Source: Streptomyces sp. BK239
GTDB taxonomy: Bacteria; Actinomycetota; Actinomycetes; Streptomycetales; Streptomycetaceae
Reading direction: 5' to 3'
Length of the DNA stretch: 64,000 nt
Assembly: GCF_004217285.1 (NCBI RefSeq)
Contig: NZ_SHKS01000003.1
Span: forward strand, 159,169 to 223,168
Shown: one piece after another, positions 25,383 through 33,739 of the stretch
Layout: each line of letters begins with the position of its first letter
Numbering within the stretch: position 1 is the stretch's first letter
Position numbers and translations under genes: made by a program
The notes under the pieces: model-generated
Databases searched by the model: none
Seen by the model: only the letters and a program-made list of their open reading frames with translations
What the model was told of the DNA's origin: nothing

Positions 25383-27844
25383 GGGGAACGGCCCCGGGCG
25401 GGACGAGGGAGACGTACTCCTCGCGGGCGGTCGTCGACCTCTCCGTCGTCATCCCCGCCTACAACGAGGAACGCCGGCTGGGCTCCACCCTCGACGCCGT
25501 GACGCGCTACCTCCGGGCGACCGCACACCGCCGGGGCGCCTGGGAGATCGTCATCGCCGACGACGGCTCCACCGACGCCACCCGCGAGATCGTCACCCTG
25601 CGCCGCGACCCGCGGCTGCGGCTCGTCACCAGCCCCCGCAACCGCGGCAAGGGCGCGGCGCTGCGCCTCGGCGTCGCCGCGAGCCGGGGCCGCCGCGTCC
25701 TGGTCACCGACGCCGACCTCGCCGCGCCCGTCGAGGAGCTGGAGCGACTGGACCGGGCGCTCGACGAGGGACACGCGGTCGCCGTCGGCTCCCGCGCCGT
25801 GCCGGGCGCGACGCTCGGCGACCGCCAGCACCGCTTCCGCGAGTTCCTCGGCGCCGCCGGGAACCTGCTCATCCGCGCGACCACCCTGCGCGGGATACGC
25901 GACACCCAGTGCGGGTTCAAGCTGTTCGACGGCGACAAGGCGCGCGCCGCGTTCGCCGCCTCCCGGATGGACGGCTGGGCCATCGACGTGGAAGTCCTGC
26001 GGCACTTCCGGCTCTCCGGCTGGCCGATCGCCGAGGTACCCGTGCACTGGTCGCACCAGCACGGCTCCAAGGTCCGCCCGCTGGACTACCCGCGGGTGCT
26101 GCGCGACCTCGTCCGCATCCGCGTCCGGCTGCCCGGACTCGCCGACATGTCCGCCGCGGCGCTCTTCCTGGCCATGGCCGTCGCGCTGTACTCCGGGCGC
26201 TTCTTCGACCCGGCCCGCCGCTACCTCACCGACTCGCTCCAGGACCAGAACCAGTGGGAATGGTTCTTCGCGGTGACCGCCGACAACGTGGCCCGTCTGC
26301 GCAACCCGTTCTTCAGCGATCTGCAGGGCGCCCCCGACGGCGTGAACCTGATGGCCAACACCGCCATGCCCGGCCTGTCGGTGCCGCTCACCCCGCTCAC
26401 CCTGCTGCTCGGCCCGGCCGTCACCCTCAACCTGGTGATGACCCTGGGCATGGCCGCCACCGCCGGCGCCTGGTACTGGCTCATCGTGCGCCGGCTCGTC
26501 CGCCAGCGCGGGGCCGCGTTCGCCGGGGCCACCCTGGCCGCCTTCGCCCCGCCGATGGTCAGCCACGCCAACGCGCACCCCAACTTCGTCGTCCTGTTCA
26601 TGATCCCGCTGATCGTCGACCGGGCGCTGCGGCTGTGCGAGACGGGCGGCCGTCGCACCCGGGACGCGGTGGTCCTCGGCCTGATGACGGCCTACCAGCT
26701 GTTCCTCGGCGAGGAGGCGCTGCTGCTGGCCGCCCTCGGCATGCTGGTCTTCGCCCTCGCCTACGCCGCCGTGCGCCCCGACGTGGCCCGCCAGGTCGCG
26801 CGGCCGCTGCTCGGCGGCCTCGCGGTCGCCGCCGCCGTCTGCCTCCCGCTCGTCGTCTACCCGCTCGCGTGGCAGTTCTCCGGACCGCAGAGCTACACGC
26901 ACATCGAGCACGGGCCCGCCGCCGCCAACTCCGTGCGGGCCCTGCTCACCTTCGCCGAACGCTCCCTGATCGCCGGGGACGCCGACCGCGCCGCCGCGCT
27001 CTCCCTCAACCCCACCGAACAGAACGCGTTCTACGGCTGGCCCCTGCTCCTGTTCGCCCTCGCCGTCACGGTACGGCTGTGGCGGCAGCCGGCGGCCCGC
27101 GCGCTGGCCTGCACGGCGGCCGTCGCCGCGATCCTCTCCCTGGGCCCGCGCATCCACGTCCCGCTCAGCGGCGTGGAGATCCCCGGCCCCTGGGCCCCGC
27201 TCGCCGGCCTCCCGCTCCTCGAATCGGTCATCGTCAGCCGGGTCGCGCTGATCTGCGCGCCCGCCCTCGGCATGCTCCTCGCGCTCGCCGTCGGCCGGCT
27301 GGCCACGGCCCGCTCCCTGGGCACGCAGTACGTCGGCCTGCTGGCCGTCTGCCTCGCCCTGCTGCCCCTCGTCCCGGCCCCGCTGAAGTCCGAACCGCGC
27401 GCCGCGACGCCCGCCTTCTTCACCGACGGCTCCTGGAAGCCGTACGTCAGCCCCGGCGAGACCCTGGTCCCGGTGCCGCTGCCCGACCCGCAGGCCGCCG
27501 AGGCCCTGCACTGGCAGACCGAGGCCGGCCTCGGCTTCCGCATGCCGGGCGGCTACTTCAACGGGCCCTACGGCGACGGCGACCGCAGCGGCGTCTACGG
27601 CGTCCCGCTGAACTTCACGGCGAGCCTGCTCAAGGACGTGCGGGACACCGGCGTCGCCCAGGTGATCGACGACCGCGCCCGCGCCGAGGCCCGGCAGGAC
27701 CTCGCCCACTGGAAGGCGGGGGCGCTGGTGCTCGTCCCGCAGCCGCGCGACGCGGTGCTGCGGGCCACGGTGGACAAGCTGGTGGGCCGGCCCGCGCAGT
27801 GGGTGGACGGCGTGTGGGTATGGGACCTGCACGGAGGGAGCTGA
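25379..27844 (+). CDS. Fused GT2 glycosyltransferase and multi-pass membrane domain
   Basis: 821 aa. Residues ~18-245 are a GT2 domain of the dolichyl-phosphate/Alg5-like type: VVIPAYNEERRLGSTLDAV, IADDGSTDATREIV, the DXD-type VTDADLAAPVEELE, TQCGFKLFDG and HWSHQHGSKV. It probably makes a polyprenyl-phosphate sugar. The rest (about 260-821) has around ten hydrophobic segments and an external tail (WVDGVWVWDLHGGS). It resembles the DUF6541/YfhO-like membrane part of GT-C proteins that use polyprenyl-phosphate sugars as donors. Combining donor synthesis and transfer in one chain is plausible but inferred. It overlaps the GntR gene by 4 bp. Confidence 0.8.
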   Translation: MRGTAPGGTRETYSSRAVVDLSVVIPAYNEERRLGSTLDAVTRYLRATAHRRGAWEIVIADDGSTDATREIVTLRRDPRLRLVTSPRNRGKGAALRLGVAASRGRRVLVTDADLAAPVEELERLDRALDEGHAVAVGSRAVPGATLGDRQHRFREFLGAAGNLLIRATTLRGIRDTQCGFKLFDGDKARAAFAASRMDGWAIDVEVLRHFRLSGWPIAEVPVHWSHQHGSKVRPLDYPRVLRDLVRIRVRLPGLADMSAAALFLAMAVALYSGRFFDPARRYLTDSLQDQNQWEWFFAVTADNVARLRNPFFSDLQGAPDGVNLMANTAMPGLSVPLTPLTLLLGPAVTLNLVMTLGMAATAGAWYWLIVRRLVRQRGAAFAGATLAAFAPPMVSHANAHPNFVVLFMIPLIVDRALRLCETGGRRTRDAVVLGLMTAYQLFLGEEALLLAALGMLVFALAYAAVRPDVARQVARPLLGGLAVAAAVCLPLVVYPLAWQFSGPQSYTHIEHGPAAANSVRALLTFAERSLIAGDADRAAALSLNPTEQNAFYGWPLLLFALAVTVRLWRQPAARALACTAAVAAILSLGPRIHVPLSGVEIPGPWAPLAGLPLLESVIVSRVALICAPALGMLLALAVGRLATARSLGTQYVGLLAVCLALLPLVPAPLKSEPRAATPAFFTDGSWKPYVSPGETLVPVPLPDPQAAEALHWQTEAGLGFRMPGGYFNGPYGDGDRSGVYGVPLNFTASLLKDVRDTGVAQVIDDRARAEARQDLAHWKAGALVLVPQPRDAVLRATVDKLVGRPAQWVDGVWVWDLHGGS

Positions 27845-27923
27845 CGCAGGTCGTACCGACTACCCTTCGCAGACCGGGAAGTAGACGAGACCGACGACGA
27901 ACCCGTTAGGTGAGGAGCCCTCT

Positions 27924-28574
27924 TTGGCCTGTGACCTGTGGCTGGTACCGCTCGTCGACGTGTTGTGCCACACCCCTGACAACCCGTTCGCGGAGGAGCT
28001 CGCGCAGTACAACAAGGTGCTGGCCGAGGCGGGCCTCCCGCCCGTGCCGGTGTACCAGTACATGCCGGGCCTGTCCGGGGACGTCGCCCCGGTGGCCGGC
28101 TTCGACTACGACGCCCTGCACTTCCTGCGCCGCGCCTATCTGCTCCAGGTGTGCGGCCTGCCCGTGACCCCCGTCGACGCACTCGGCGGCGACTACGAAC
28201 AGCTCCTGGAGATGTTCGAGGCCACGGCCCAGCAGTCCCACCTGGTCTGGCACTACGACCACGCGGGCGCGTACGTCCCCGTCGACTTCCCGCAGCCGCT
28301 GTCCAACGACGAACTCCTCGCCGGGGGCGGCCCGTTGGGCTCCGCCCAGTCCTTGCTGCGGGAGCTGGAGAAGGTGGCCCCGTCGATCGGCATCGACCCC
28401 GCCAACCCGCCGGCCGCGCCGCAGCCGCCCTCGGCTCCGACCGAGCTGGAGGAGCCCGCCGTGCCGGCGCCGTACGACCCGAGTCCCTTCGCCCGCGAAC
28501 GGCATGTGTGGCTCGGGCTGCACGCGGCGGCGACGCGGAGCCTCGCGCAGGGGTCGATGATCGTCTTCAGCTGA
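27924..28574 (+). CDS. Conserved protein of unknown function
   Basis: 216 aa from a TTG start with GAGGAG six bases upstream. No family recognised. It is soluble, with no signal peptide or TM helix. The first ~125 aa look like a compact folded domain with many aromatics (ACDLWLVPLVDVLCHTPDN, LPPVPVYQYMPG, FDYDALHFLRRAYLLQVCG, QQSHLVWHYDHAGAYVPVDFPQPL). A Pro/Ala-rich linker (NPPAAPQPPSAPTELEEPAVPAP) and a short C-terminal tail (HVWLGLHAAATRSLAQGSMIVFS) follow. The three Cys and the HYDH motif could bind a metal; that is speculation. Its 3' end overlaps the converging TetR gene by 8 bp. Confidence 0.72.
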   Translation: MACDLWLVPLVDVLCHTPDNPFAEELAQYNKVLAEAGLPPVPVYQYMPGLSGDVAPVAGFDYDALHFLRRAYLLQVCGLPVTPVDALGGDYEQLLEMFEATAQQSHLVWHYDHAGAYVPVDFPQPLSNDELLAGGGPLGSAQSLLRELEKVAPSIGIDPANPPAAPQPPSAPTELEEPAVPAPYDPSPFARERHVWLGLHAAATRSLAQGSMIVFS

Positions 28575-29331
28575 GCAGGTCCTCCAGTTCCGCGGCGAAG
28601 AGCAGCGCGGGGTCGAGACCCATGCCGGAGAAGTGGCCCGCCAACTCCAGGGACAGCACGCCGTGCAGGCGGGTCCAGAAGGCCGTCGCGCGGTGGAGGG
28701 CGGCGGGCGGGGCGGGGTGGCCGGCCGCCCAGTCGCGGTGGGCGGCGAGATGCTCGTCGAAGGGCGTCGCCGGCCCGGACCGCGGCAGCGCCGCGCACGC
28801 GTCGAGCAGGACGGCCATGATCTCGGACGCGATCACGGTGATGTCGTCGGGCGCGTGATAGCCGGGGACGGGCGTGCCGTAGACGAGGAAGTACCGCTGG
28901 GGGTCGGCGAGGGCCCAGCCGCGCAGGGCGTGCGCGAGCGTCGCCAGAGCGGGCTCACCGGGCTCACCGGGCCTGCGCGGCCGAGCTGGTCCGGCGGTCT
29001 CACCGGTCGCCGCGGCACCTGCGGTCTCGGTGGTCTCGGCGGTCCTGGTGACCTCGGCGGACTCCGCCGCCGCGACGGCGGCCGCCGCGTGGAAGGTGTC
29101 GGCGAGGCTGCGGTACGCGTCCCTGATCAACTCGGTGATCAGCTCGTCGCGGCTGCCGAAGTAGCGGTACAGCGCGGGCCCGCTCATCCCCATCTTCCTG
29201 GCGATCGCGTTGAGGGAGAGCGCCGAGGCCCCCGCCGCGGCGATCTGCTCCCACGCCCGTTCCTTGACTTCCGCGCGCACCTGGGCCCGATAGCGCTCAC
29301 GCGGACTCTTCGCGTTCTCCGTGTCAGCCAT
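28567..29331 (-). CDS. TetR-family regulator with WHG-type C-terminal domain
   Basis: 254 aa. The N-terminal HTH is standard: AWEQIAAAGASALSLNAIARKMGMSGPALYRYFGSRDELITELIRDAYRSL. A Glu/Thr/Ala-rich insertion (about residues 95-125) precedes the ligand domain with RGWALADPQRYFLVYGTPVPGYHAPDD, the pattern of TetR_C 'WHG' proteins. It is divergent from an MDR oxidoreductase across a 111-bp gap that holds a promoter and repeated TTAGA-type motifs, so it probably represses that gene. Confidence 0.88.
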   Translation of the reverse strand: MADTENAKSPRERYRAQVRAEVKERAWEQIAAAGASALSLNAIARKMGMSGPALYRYFGSRDELITELIRDAYRSLADTFHAAAAVAAAESAEVTRTAETTETAGAAATGETAGPARPRRPGEPGEPALATLAHALRGWALADPQRYFLVYGTPVPGYHAPDDITVIASEIMAVLLDACAALPRSGPATPFDEHLAAHRDWAAGHPAPPAALHRATAFWTRLHGVLSLELAGHFSGMGLDPALLFAAELEDLLS

Positions 29332-29333
29332 GA

Positions 29334-29393
29334 GTTAGAGGCTATCACTGAAGTTATTGACACTCCCTTTCGCGATCCGTTAGAACCTATAAC
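29334..29393. promoter_or_regulatory. Promoter and candidate TetR operators for the MDR oxidoreductase gene
   Basis: TTGACA (29357-29362) and TAGAAC (29381-29386), 18 bp apart, form a good HrdB-type promoter facing the oxidoreductase. The -10 lies inside the near-palindrome GTTAGAACCTATAAC (29379-29393). A related copy, GTTAGAGGCTATCA (29334-29347), sits just upstream of the TetR start. Two similar sites covering both promoters fit mutual repression by TetR. Confidence 0.6.
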
Positions 29394-29442
29394 GAACGCG
29401 AGGCCGACTAGCGGTCGAGCGACCAGCGCCGTGGAGGCCGTC

Positions 29443-30477
29443 ATGAACGCCGAAGGACTCGTCGAGGTCGTCCTGCCGGGCAAGGTCGAGCCCGAGGGGC
29501 TCCAGGTCCGGCACGGGGGGGCCGTCCCCGCCCCTGGGCGCGGGCAGGTCGTGATCCGGATGGAGGCGACCGGCGTCTCCTTCGCCGAGCAGCAGATGCG
29601 CCGCGGCCGGTACTACGACCAGCCGCCGTTCCCGTTCGTCCCCGGCTACGACCTCGTCGGCGTCGTCACCGCGACCGGCGAGGGCGTCGACCCCCGCCTC
29701 GCCGGCGCCCGGGTGGCCGCGCTGGTCAAGGTCGGCGGCTGGGCCAGCCATGTGGTCGTCGACGCGGCGGACGCGGTGCCCGTGCCCGCAGGCGTCGGCG
29801 CGGCGGAGGCGGAGACCCTGGTCGTCAACGGCGTCACCGCCTGGCAGATGCTGCACCGCAAGGCGCGTGTCCGCGCCGGCCAGACGGTCGTCGTGCACGG
29901 CGCCAACGGCGGCGTCGGCTCCGTCCTGGTCCAACTCGCCCTGGCCACGGGCGTGAGGGTGATCGGCACCGCGTCCGCGCGCCACCACGACGCGCTGCGT
30001 GAGCAGGGCGTGACCCCCGTCGACTACCGCGCCGAGGACATGGCCGCGCGGATCCGCGCCCTCGCCCCGGGCGGGGTGGACGCCGTGTTCGACCATGTCG
30101 GCGGACCCGGCATCGTCGACTCCTGGCGGATGCTGGCCCCCGGGGGCACGCTCGTCTCCTACGGCAGCGCCTCCACCCGGGACGCACAGGGCTCGAAGCA
30201 GACGCCGGTGCTCAGGCTGCTGGGCCGGGTGTGGCTGTGGAACGCGCTGCCGGGCCGCCGCCGCGCGTACTTCTTCAACGTCTGGGCCGGGCGGGCCCTC
30301 TCCGAGACCCGGTTCCGGGCCCGGCTGCGCGCCGACCTCACCGAGGTCTTCGCGGCGCTCCAGCGCGGGGAGATCACCCCGCGGATCGCCGCCCGCCTCC
30401 CCCTCGCCCGCGTGGCCGAGGCCCTGCGACTGGCAGAGTCGGGCACGGTCGCCGGAAAGGTCGTGATCACCCCCTAG
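29443..30477 (+). CDS. Zinc-independent MDR-family NADPH oxidoreductase (quinone oxidoreductase-like)
   Basis: 344 aa. GroES-like N domain (RMEATGVSFAEQQMRRGRYYDQPPFPFVPGYDLVGVVTATGEGV) and Rossmann domain with AxGGVG-type loop VVHGANGGVGSVLVQLALATG. It lacks the Cys/His zinc ligands of alcohol dehydrogenases, which places it with quinone/enone oxidoreductases. The substrate is unknown. Divergent partner of the TetR regulator, probably induced by an electrophile or xenobiotic. Confidence 0.9.
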   Translation: MNAEGLVEVVLPGKVEPEGLQVRHGGAVPAPGRGQVVIRMEATGVSFAEQQMRRGRYYDQPPFPFVPGYDLVGVVTATGEGVDPRLAGARVAALVKVGGWASHVVVDAADAVPVPAGVGAAEAETLVVNGVTAWQMLHRKARVRAGQTVVVHGANGGVGSVLVQLALATGVRVIGTASARHHDALREQGVTPVDYRAEDMAARIRALAPGGVDAVFDHVGGPGIVDSWRMLAPGGTLVSYGSASTRDAQGSKQTPVLRLLGRVWLWNALPGRRRAYFFNVWAGRALSETRFRARLRADLTEVFAALQRGEITPRIAARLPLARVAEALRLAESGTVAGKVVITP

Positions 30478-30493
30478 CGCCTGCCCCTGACAT

Positions 30494-30534
30494 GCGTGTG
30501 CCCCTGGCCGGGGTCACCGGTCAGGGGCACACGC
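30494..30534. terminator. Bidirectional terminator between the oxidoreductase and purA genes
   Basis: Perfect 13-bp stem GCGTGTGCCCCTG / CAGGGGCACACGC enclosing a 15-nt loop that can pair further (CCGGGGTCACCGG). It lies between two converging genes. Confidence 0.8.
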
Positions 30535-30555
30535 GTCGTGCTCGGAGGCGGACGG

Positions 30556-31839
30556 TCAGAGGAAGGAGTTGATCTCGATCGTCTCGTCCCGGCCGGGGCC
30601 CACGCCGATCGCGGAGATCGGGGCGCCGGACATCTCCTCCAGCGCCTTGACGTAGTTCTGCGCGTTCTTCGGCAGGTCGGAGAACGACTTCGCCTTGGTG
30701 ATGTCCTCGGACCAGCCCGGGAGGGTCTCGTAGACCGGCTTCGCGTGGTGGAAGTCCGTCTGCGAGTACGGGAGCTCCTCGACGCGCTTGCCGTCGATCT
30801 CGTACGCCACGCAGACCGGGATCTGCTCCCAGCCGGTGAGGACGTCGAGCTTGGTGAGGAAGAAGTCGGTCAGGCCGTTGACGCGGGTCGCGTAGCGGGC
30901 GATGACCGCGTCGAACCAGCCGCAGCGGCGGTCGCGGCCGGTGGTGACGCCCCGCTCGCCGCCGATGCGGCGCAGCGCCTCGCCGTCCTCGTCGAACAGC
31001 TCCGTCGGGAACGGGCCGGCGCCGACGCGGGTCGTGTACGCCTTGAGGATGCCGATGACCCGGCTGATCTTCGTCGGGCCGACGCCGGCGCCGGTGCAGG
31101 CGCCGCCGGCGGTCGGGTTGCTGGAGGTGACGAAGGGGTACGTGCCGTGGTCGATGTCGAGGAGCGTGCCCTGACCGCCCTCGAACAGGACGACCTTGTC
31201 GTCCTCCAGTGCCTGGTTCAGGACCAGGACGGTGTCGGCGACGAACGGCCGGAGCTTCTCCGCGTAGCCCAGCAGCTCCTCGACGACCTGGTCGACGGCG
31301 ATCGCGCGGCGGTTGTACAGCTTCGTCAGCAGCTGGTTCTTAACGTCGAGCGCCGCCTCCACCTTCTGGGTGAGGATCGACTCGTCGTACAGGTCCTGCA
31401 CACGGATGCCCACGCGGTTGATCTTGTCGGCGTAGGTGGGGCCGATACCGCGGCCGGTCGTGCCGATCTTGCGCTTTCCGAGGAAGCGTTCCGTCACCTT
31501 GTCGACAGTGACGTTGTACGGGGTGATGATGTGCGCGTTGCCGCTGATCAGCAGCTTCGACGTGTCGACGCCGCGCTCGTTCAGACCGCTCAGCTCGGAG
31601 AGCAGGACCGACGGGTCGACGACGACGCCGTTTCCGATGACCGGCGTACAGCCGGGGGACAGGATTCCGGAAGGGAGAAGGTGGAGTGCGTACTTCTGGT
31701 CGCCCACGACGACCGTGTGGCCGGCGTTGTTGCCGCCCTGGTAGCGCACTACGTAGTCCACCGAGCCACCGAGCAAGTCGGTCGCCTTCCCCTTGCCTTC
31801 GTCACCCCACTGAGCACCGAGCAGCACAAGTGCGGGCAC
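30556..31839 (-). CDS. purA: Adenylosuccinate synthetase
   Basis: Joins IMP and aspartate using GTP, the first step from IMP to AMP. 427 aa from a GTG start ([21 protein letters not shown]). GDEGKGK at 12-18 is the GTP/IMP loop, and NNAGHTV carries the catalytic His. [24 protein letters not shown] and [19 protein letters not shown] are standard family blocks. Monocistronic, ending in the converging terminator. Confidence 0.97.
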   Translation of the reverse strand: MPALVLLGAQWGDEGKGKATDLLGGSVDYVVRYQGGNNAGHTVVVGDQKYALHLLPSGILSPGCTPVIGNGVVVDPSVLLSELSGLNERGVDTSKLLISGNAHIITPYNVTVDKVTERFLGKRKIGTTGRGIGPTYADKINRVGIRVQDLYDESILTQKVEAALDVKNQLLTKLYNRRAIAVDQVVEELLGYAEKLRPFVADTVLVLNQALEDDKVVLFEGGQGTLLDIDHGTYPFVTSSNPTAGGACTGAGVGPTKISRVIGILKAYTTRVGAGPFPTELFDEDGEALRRIGGERGVTTGRDRRCGWFDAVIARYATRVNGLTDFFLTKLDVLTGWEQIPVCVAYEIDGKRVEELPYSQTDFHHAKPVYETLPGWSEDITKAKSFSDLPKNAQNYVKALEEMSGAPISAIGVGPGRDETIEINSFL

Positions 31840-32011
31840 GCGCGTACACCCCTTCCGGGTGGGGCATGTCCAGGGTCAGGGGCGTACGCGGAGGCGCGTG
31901 CGACCGCGTGCACCACGACCCTCGTCGGTCGTGGTCCCGCGACCGTCACTGGCCGCCGCGCGACCGTCGTCGGCCGCACACCGTCGGACCCGGATGCCCC
32001 GGAATAGACGA

Positions 32012-32039
32012 AGCCCCTGGCGCAATAGCGCAAGGGGCT
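32012..32039 (+). other. Stem-loop in the leader of the DAG-kinase-like gene
   Basis: AGCCCCTGGCGC / GCGCAAGGGGCT, one mismatch, with an AATA loop, followed by CTTGC. It lies 43 bp upstream of the DAG-kinase-like start, within the divergent region with purA. It looks like an intrinsic terminator or attenuator. No upstream plus-strand gene explains it, so it may end a short leader or small RNA. Confidence 0.5.
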
Positions 32040-32081
32040 CTTGCACAAAGATGCTACCCGAGGAAGCGAGGCAGGACCGAG

Positions 32082-33062
32082 GTGGCGACTATCGCGACGC
32101 CGGACCAGTTGCTGGTGATCATCGATCCGGTCGCCCGGAGGACGGACGGAGAGTCCGTGCGGATAGCGAAAGACGTGCTCAGCGCGGGTGCGGCGAGTAC
32201 GAAGGTCTGTCTGCCGGACGGGCCGGAGGAGTTCGCGCGGGTGCTGGCCCGACGGGGTTCGCGGCGGCCGGTGGTCGTCGGGGACGACCGGGCGCTGTTC
32301 CGCGCGGTGTCGTTGCTGCACCGGCGGCGGGAGCTGGCGGAGTGCGTGCTGTCGGTCGTGCCGGTGGGCGGCATGCTGGGCGTGGCACACGCCCTGGGGG
32401 TGCCCAAGGGCGCGGTGGCGGCGGCACGGGCGGCCCTGGACGGGGCGGAACGGCGGCTGGACCTGCTGGTGGACGACAGCGACGGGGTGGTGCTGGGCGC
32501 GCTGCGGATACCGCCCGTGCCGGGGAGGGACGGGCGGGGCGGGGTGCGCGGCGGGGGCGGTGCCTCCGGGGGTTTGTACGAGCTTGAGATCGGCGAGGAC
32601 GGCGGGGGCGGGGTCGGCGGGGCCGGGATCCGCTTCGGCGGCGGAGGCGGTGGGGGTGGCGGCGCCGGTGAGGGTGTCCGGCCCTGGCCCTGGTTGCGCA
32701 GTTGCCAGTCCTTCGTCCGCACCCTGGTCCCCGCTCTGCCCTCCCGCCCCGGGTCGCCCCCTCCCCCGCCGGGACCGGCACGGCTGCGGGTCGAGGTGGA
32801 CGGGGTGACCCTGGTCGACCTGGACCAGCCGGTGGAGGCCGTCTCGGTGACCGCGGACACCGCCGGCACGGCGATGGTGCGGGTACGGCCCCTGTCGGTC
32901 GGCGCGGAGGCGTCCCCCCTGGAGGCCCGCGGCCGCACGGTCACCGTCACCGGCGCGGACTTCCGCTACGGCACGGACGCGACGGTGGCGGGCCCGGTCC
33001 GCAGACGCACATGGGTGGTACGGGAGGGCGCGCTGGGGCTGGTCCTGCCCTCGGGGCGGTGA
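32082..33062 (+). CDS. Diacylglycerol-kinase-like protein with degenerate catalytic motifs
   Basis: 326 aa from a GTG start (VATIATPDQLLVIIDP). The layout follows the DAG kinase/NAD-kinase-like fold: LLVIIDPVARR at the start, then VVVGDDRALFRAVSLL where active enzymes have GGDGT, and VVPVGGMLGVAHALGVP where they have PLGTGNDFARxLGIP. RLDLLVDDSDGVVLGALRIPP follows. A Gly-rich insertion (about 150-200) and a C-terminal beta domain (ARLRVEVDGVTLVDLDQPVEAVSVTAD) complete it. Loss of the GGDGT aspartate region suggests no ordinary kinase activity. It may bind a lipid or nucleotide. Streptomyces orthologues are usually annotated as DAG kinase. Confidence 0.75.
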   Translation: MATIATPDQLLVIIDPVARRTDGESVRIAKDVLSAGAASTKVCLPDGPEEFARVLARRGSRRPVVVGDDRALFRAVSLLHRRRELAECVLSVVPVGGMLGVAHALGVPKGAVAAARAALDGAERRLDLLVDDSDGVVLGALRIPPVPGRDGRGGVRGGGGASGGLYELEIGEDGGGGVGGAGIRFGGGGGGGGGAGEGVRPWPWLRSCQSFVRTLVPALPSRPGSPPPPPGPARLRVEVDGVTLVDLDQPVEAVSVTADTAGTAMVRVRPLSVGAEASPLEARGRTVTVTGADFRYGTDATVAGPVRRRTWVVREGALGLVLPSGR

Positions 33063-33122
33063 GGGGAGCTCTTGAAGGCAAGGGGAGTCACCCCCCGGAG
33101 GGTCGGGCAGGGACCAGGCGGC

Positions 33123-33686
33123 TCAGGGACCGAAGGTCCGGTCGCGGTGGGTCCGCCAGCGTTGCATCAGTGCTGCGAGTTCCCCGTCGATGAACTCGAA
33201 GAAGGCGAGGGTCTCGGCCATGCGGCGGCCGGCCGGGGTGCCGGCGCCGAGGCTGGTGACGCCTTCGCGCAAGGACGCCTCCCAGCGTTTGAGGACGGCC
33301 TCGCGGTTGGTGAGAGCCTCGTACCACTGGTCGCTGTGCACCCGGTAGCGCTCGCGACGTGAGCCCGGCTCGCGCTCGCGGGAGACCATGTGCTGTTGGG
33401 CGAGGTAGCGCACCGCGCCGGAGACCGCGGCCGGGCTGATCCGCAACTGCTCCCCCAGTCCGGCGGAGGTCATGGCGCCCTCGTCGCTGGAGAGCAGCGC
33501 GGCGAACACCCGGGCGGGCATGCGCTGCATCCCGGCCTCGACGAGCTGCGCCGCGAAGGATTCGACGAACCTGGACACGGCTTCGGCGTCACGCCCGCCC
33601 GCGCTTTCGGCCGTCTCGCCGTCCACCGCTCCGCTCGTCCCCGCCTCCGACATGCGCCCGTCCATGGGATCCATCCTAGTCGGCAT
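33123..33686 (-). CDS. GbsR/MarR-type transcriptional regulator
   Basis: 187 aa. A Glu/Gly-rich N terminus precedes the winged helix: RMPARVFAALLSSDEGAMTSAGLGEQLRISPAAVSGAVRYLAQQHMVSREREPGSRRERYRVHSDQWYEAL, followed by a long helical C terminus (LAFFEFIDGELAALMQRWRTHRD). This is the GbsR-like branch typical of Streptomyces regulators placed next to drug-exporter genes. The exact start is uncertain (ATG at 33686, 33674 or 33665). It is divergent from the ABC exporter across 53 bp. Confidence 0.85.
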   Translation of the reverse strand: MPTRMDPMDGRMSEAGTSGAVDGETAESAGGRDAEAVSRFVESFAAQLVEAGMQRMPARVFAALLSSDEGAMTSAGLGEQLRISPAAVSGAVRYLAQQHMVSREREPGSRRERYRVHSDQWYEALTNREAVLKRWEASLREGVTSLGAGTPAGRRMAETLAFFEFIDGELAALMQRWRTHRDRTFGP

Positions 33687-33711
33687 TCATACGGTTCCTT
33701 ATCTTCACAAA

Positions 33712-33738
33712 GTTCTGAACAAAGCGTACGTTCTGAAG
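33712..33738. promoter_or_regulatory. Repeated GTTCTGAA motifs between the GbsR regulator and ABC exporter
   Basis: GTTCTGAAC (a palindrome, 33712-33720) and GTTCTGAAG (33730-33738) are direct repeats 18 bp apart. The second ends one base before the ABC ATPase start codon. A repressor bound here would block the exporter promoter directly. Confidence 0.55.
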
Positions 33739-33739
33739 C

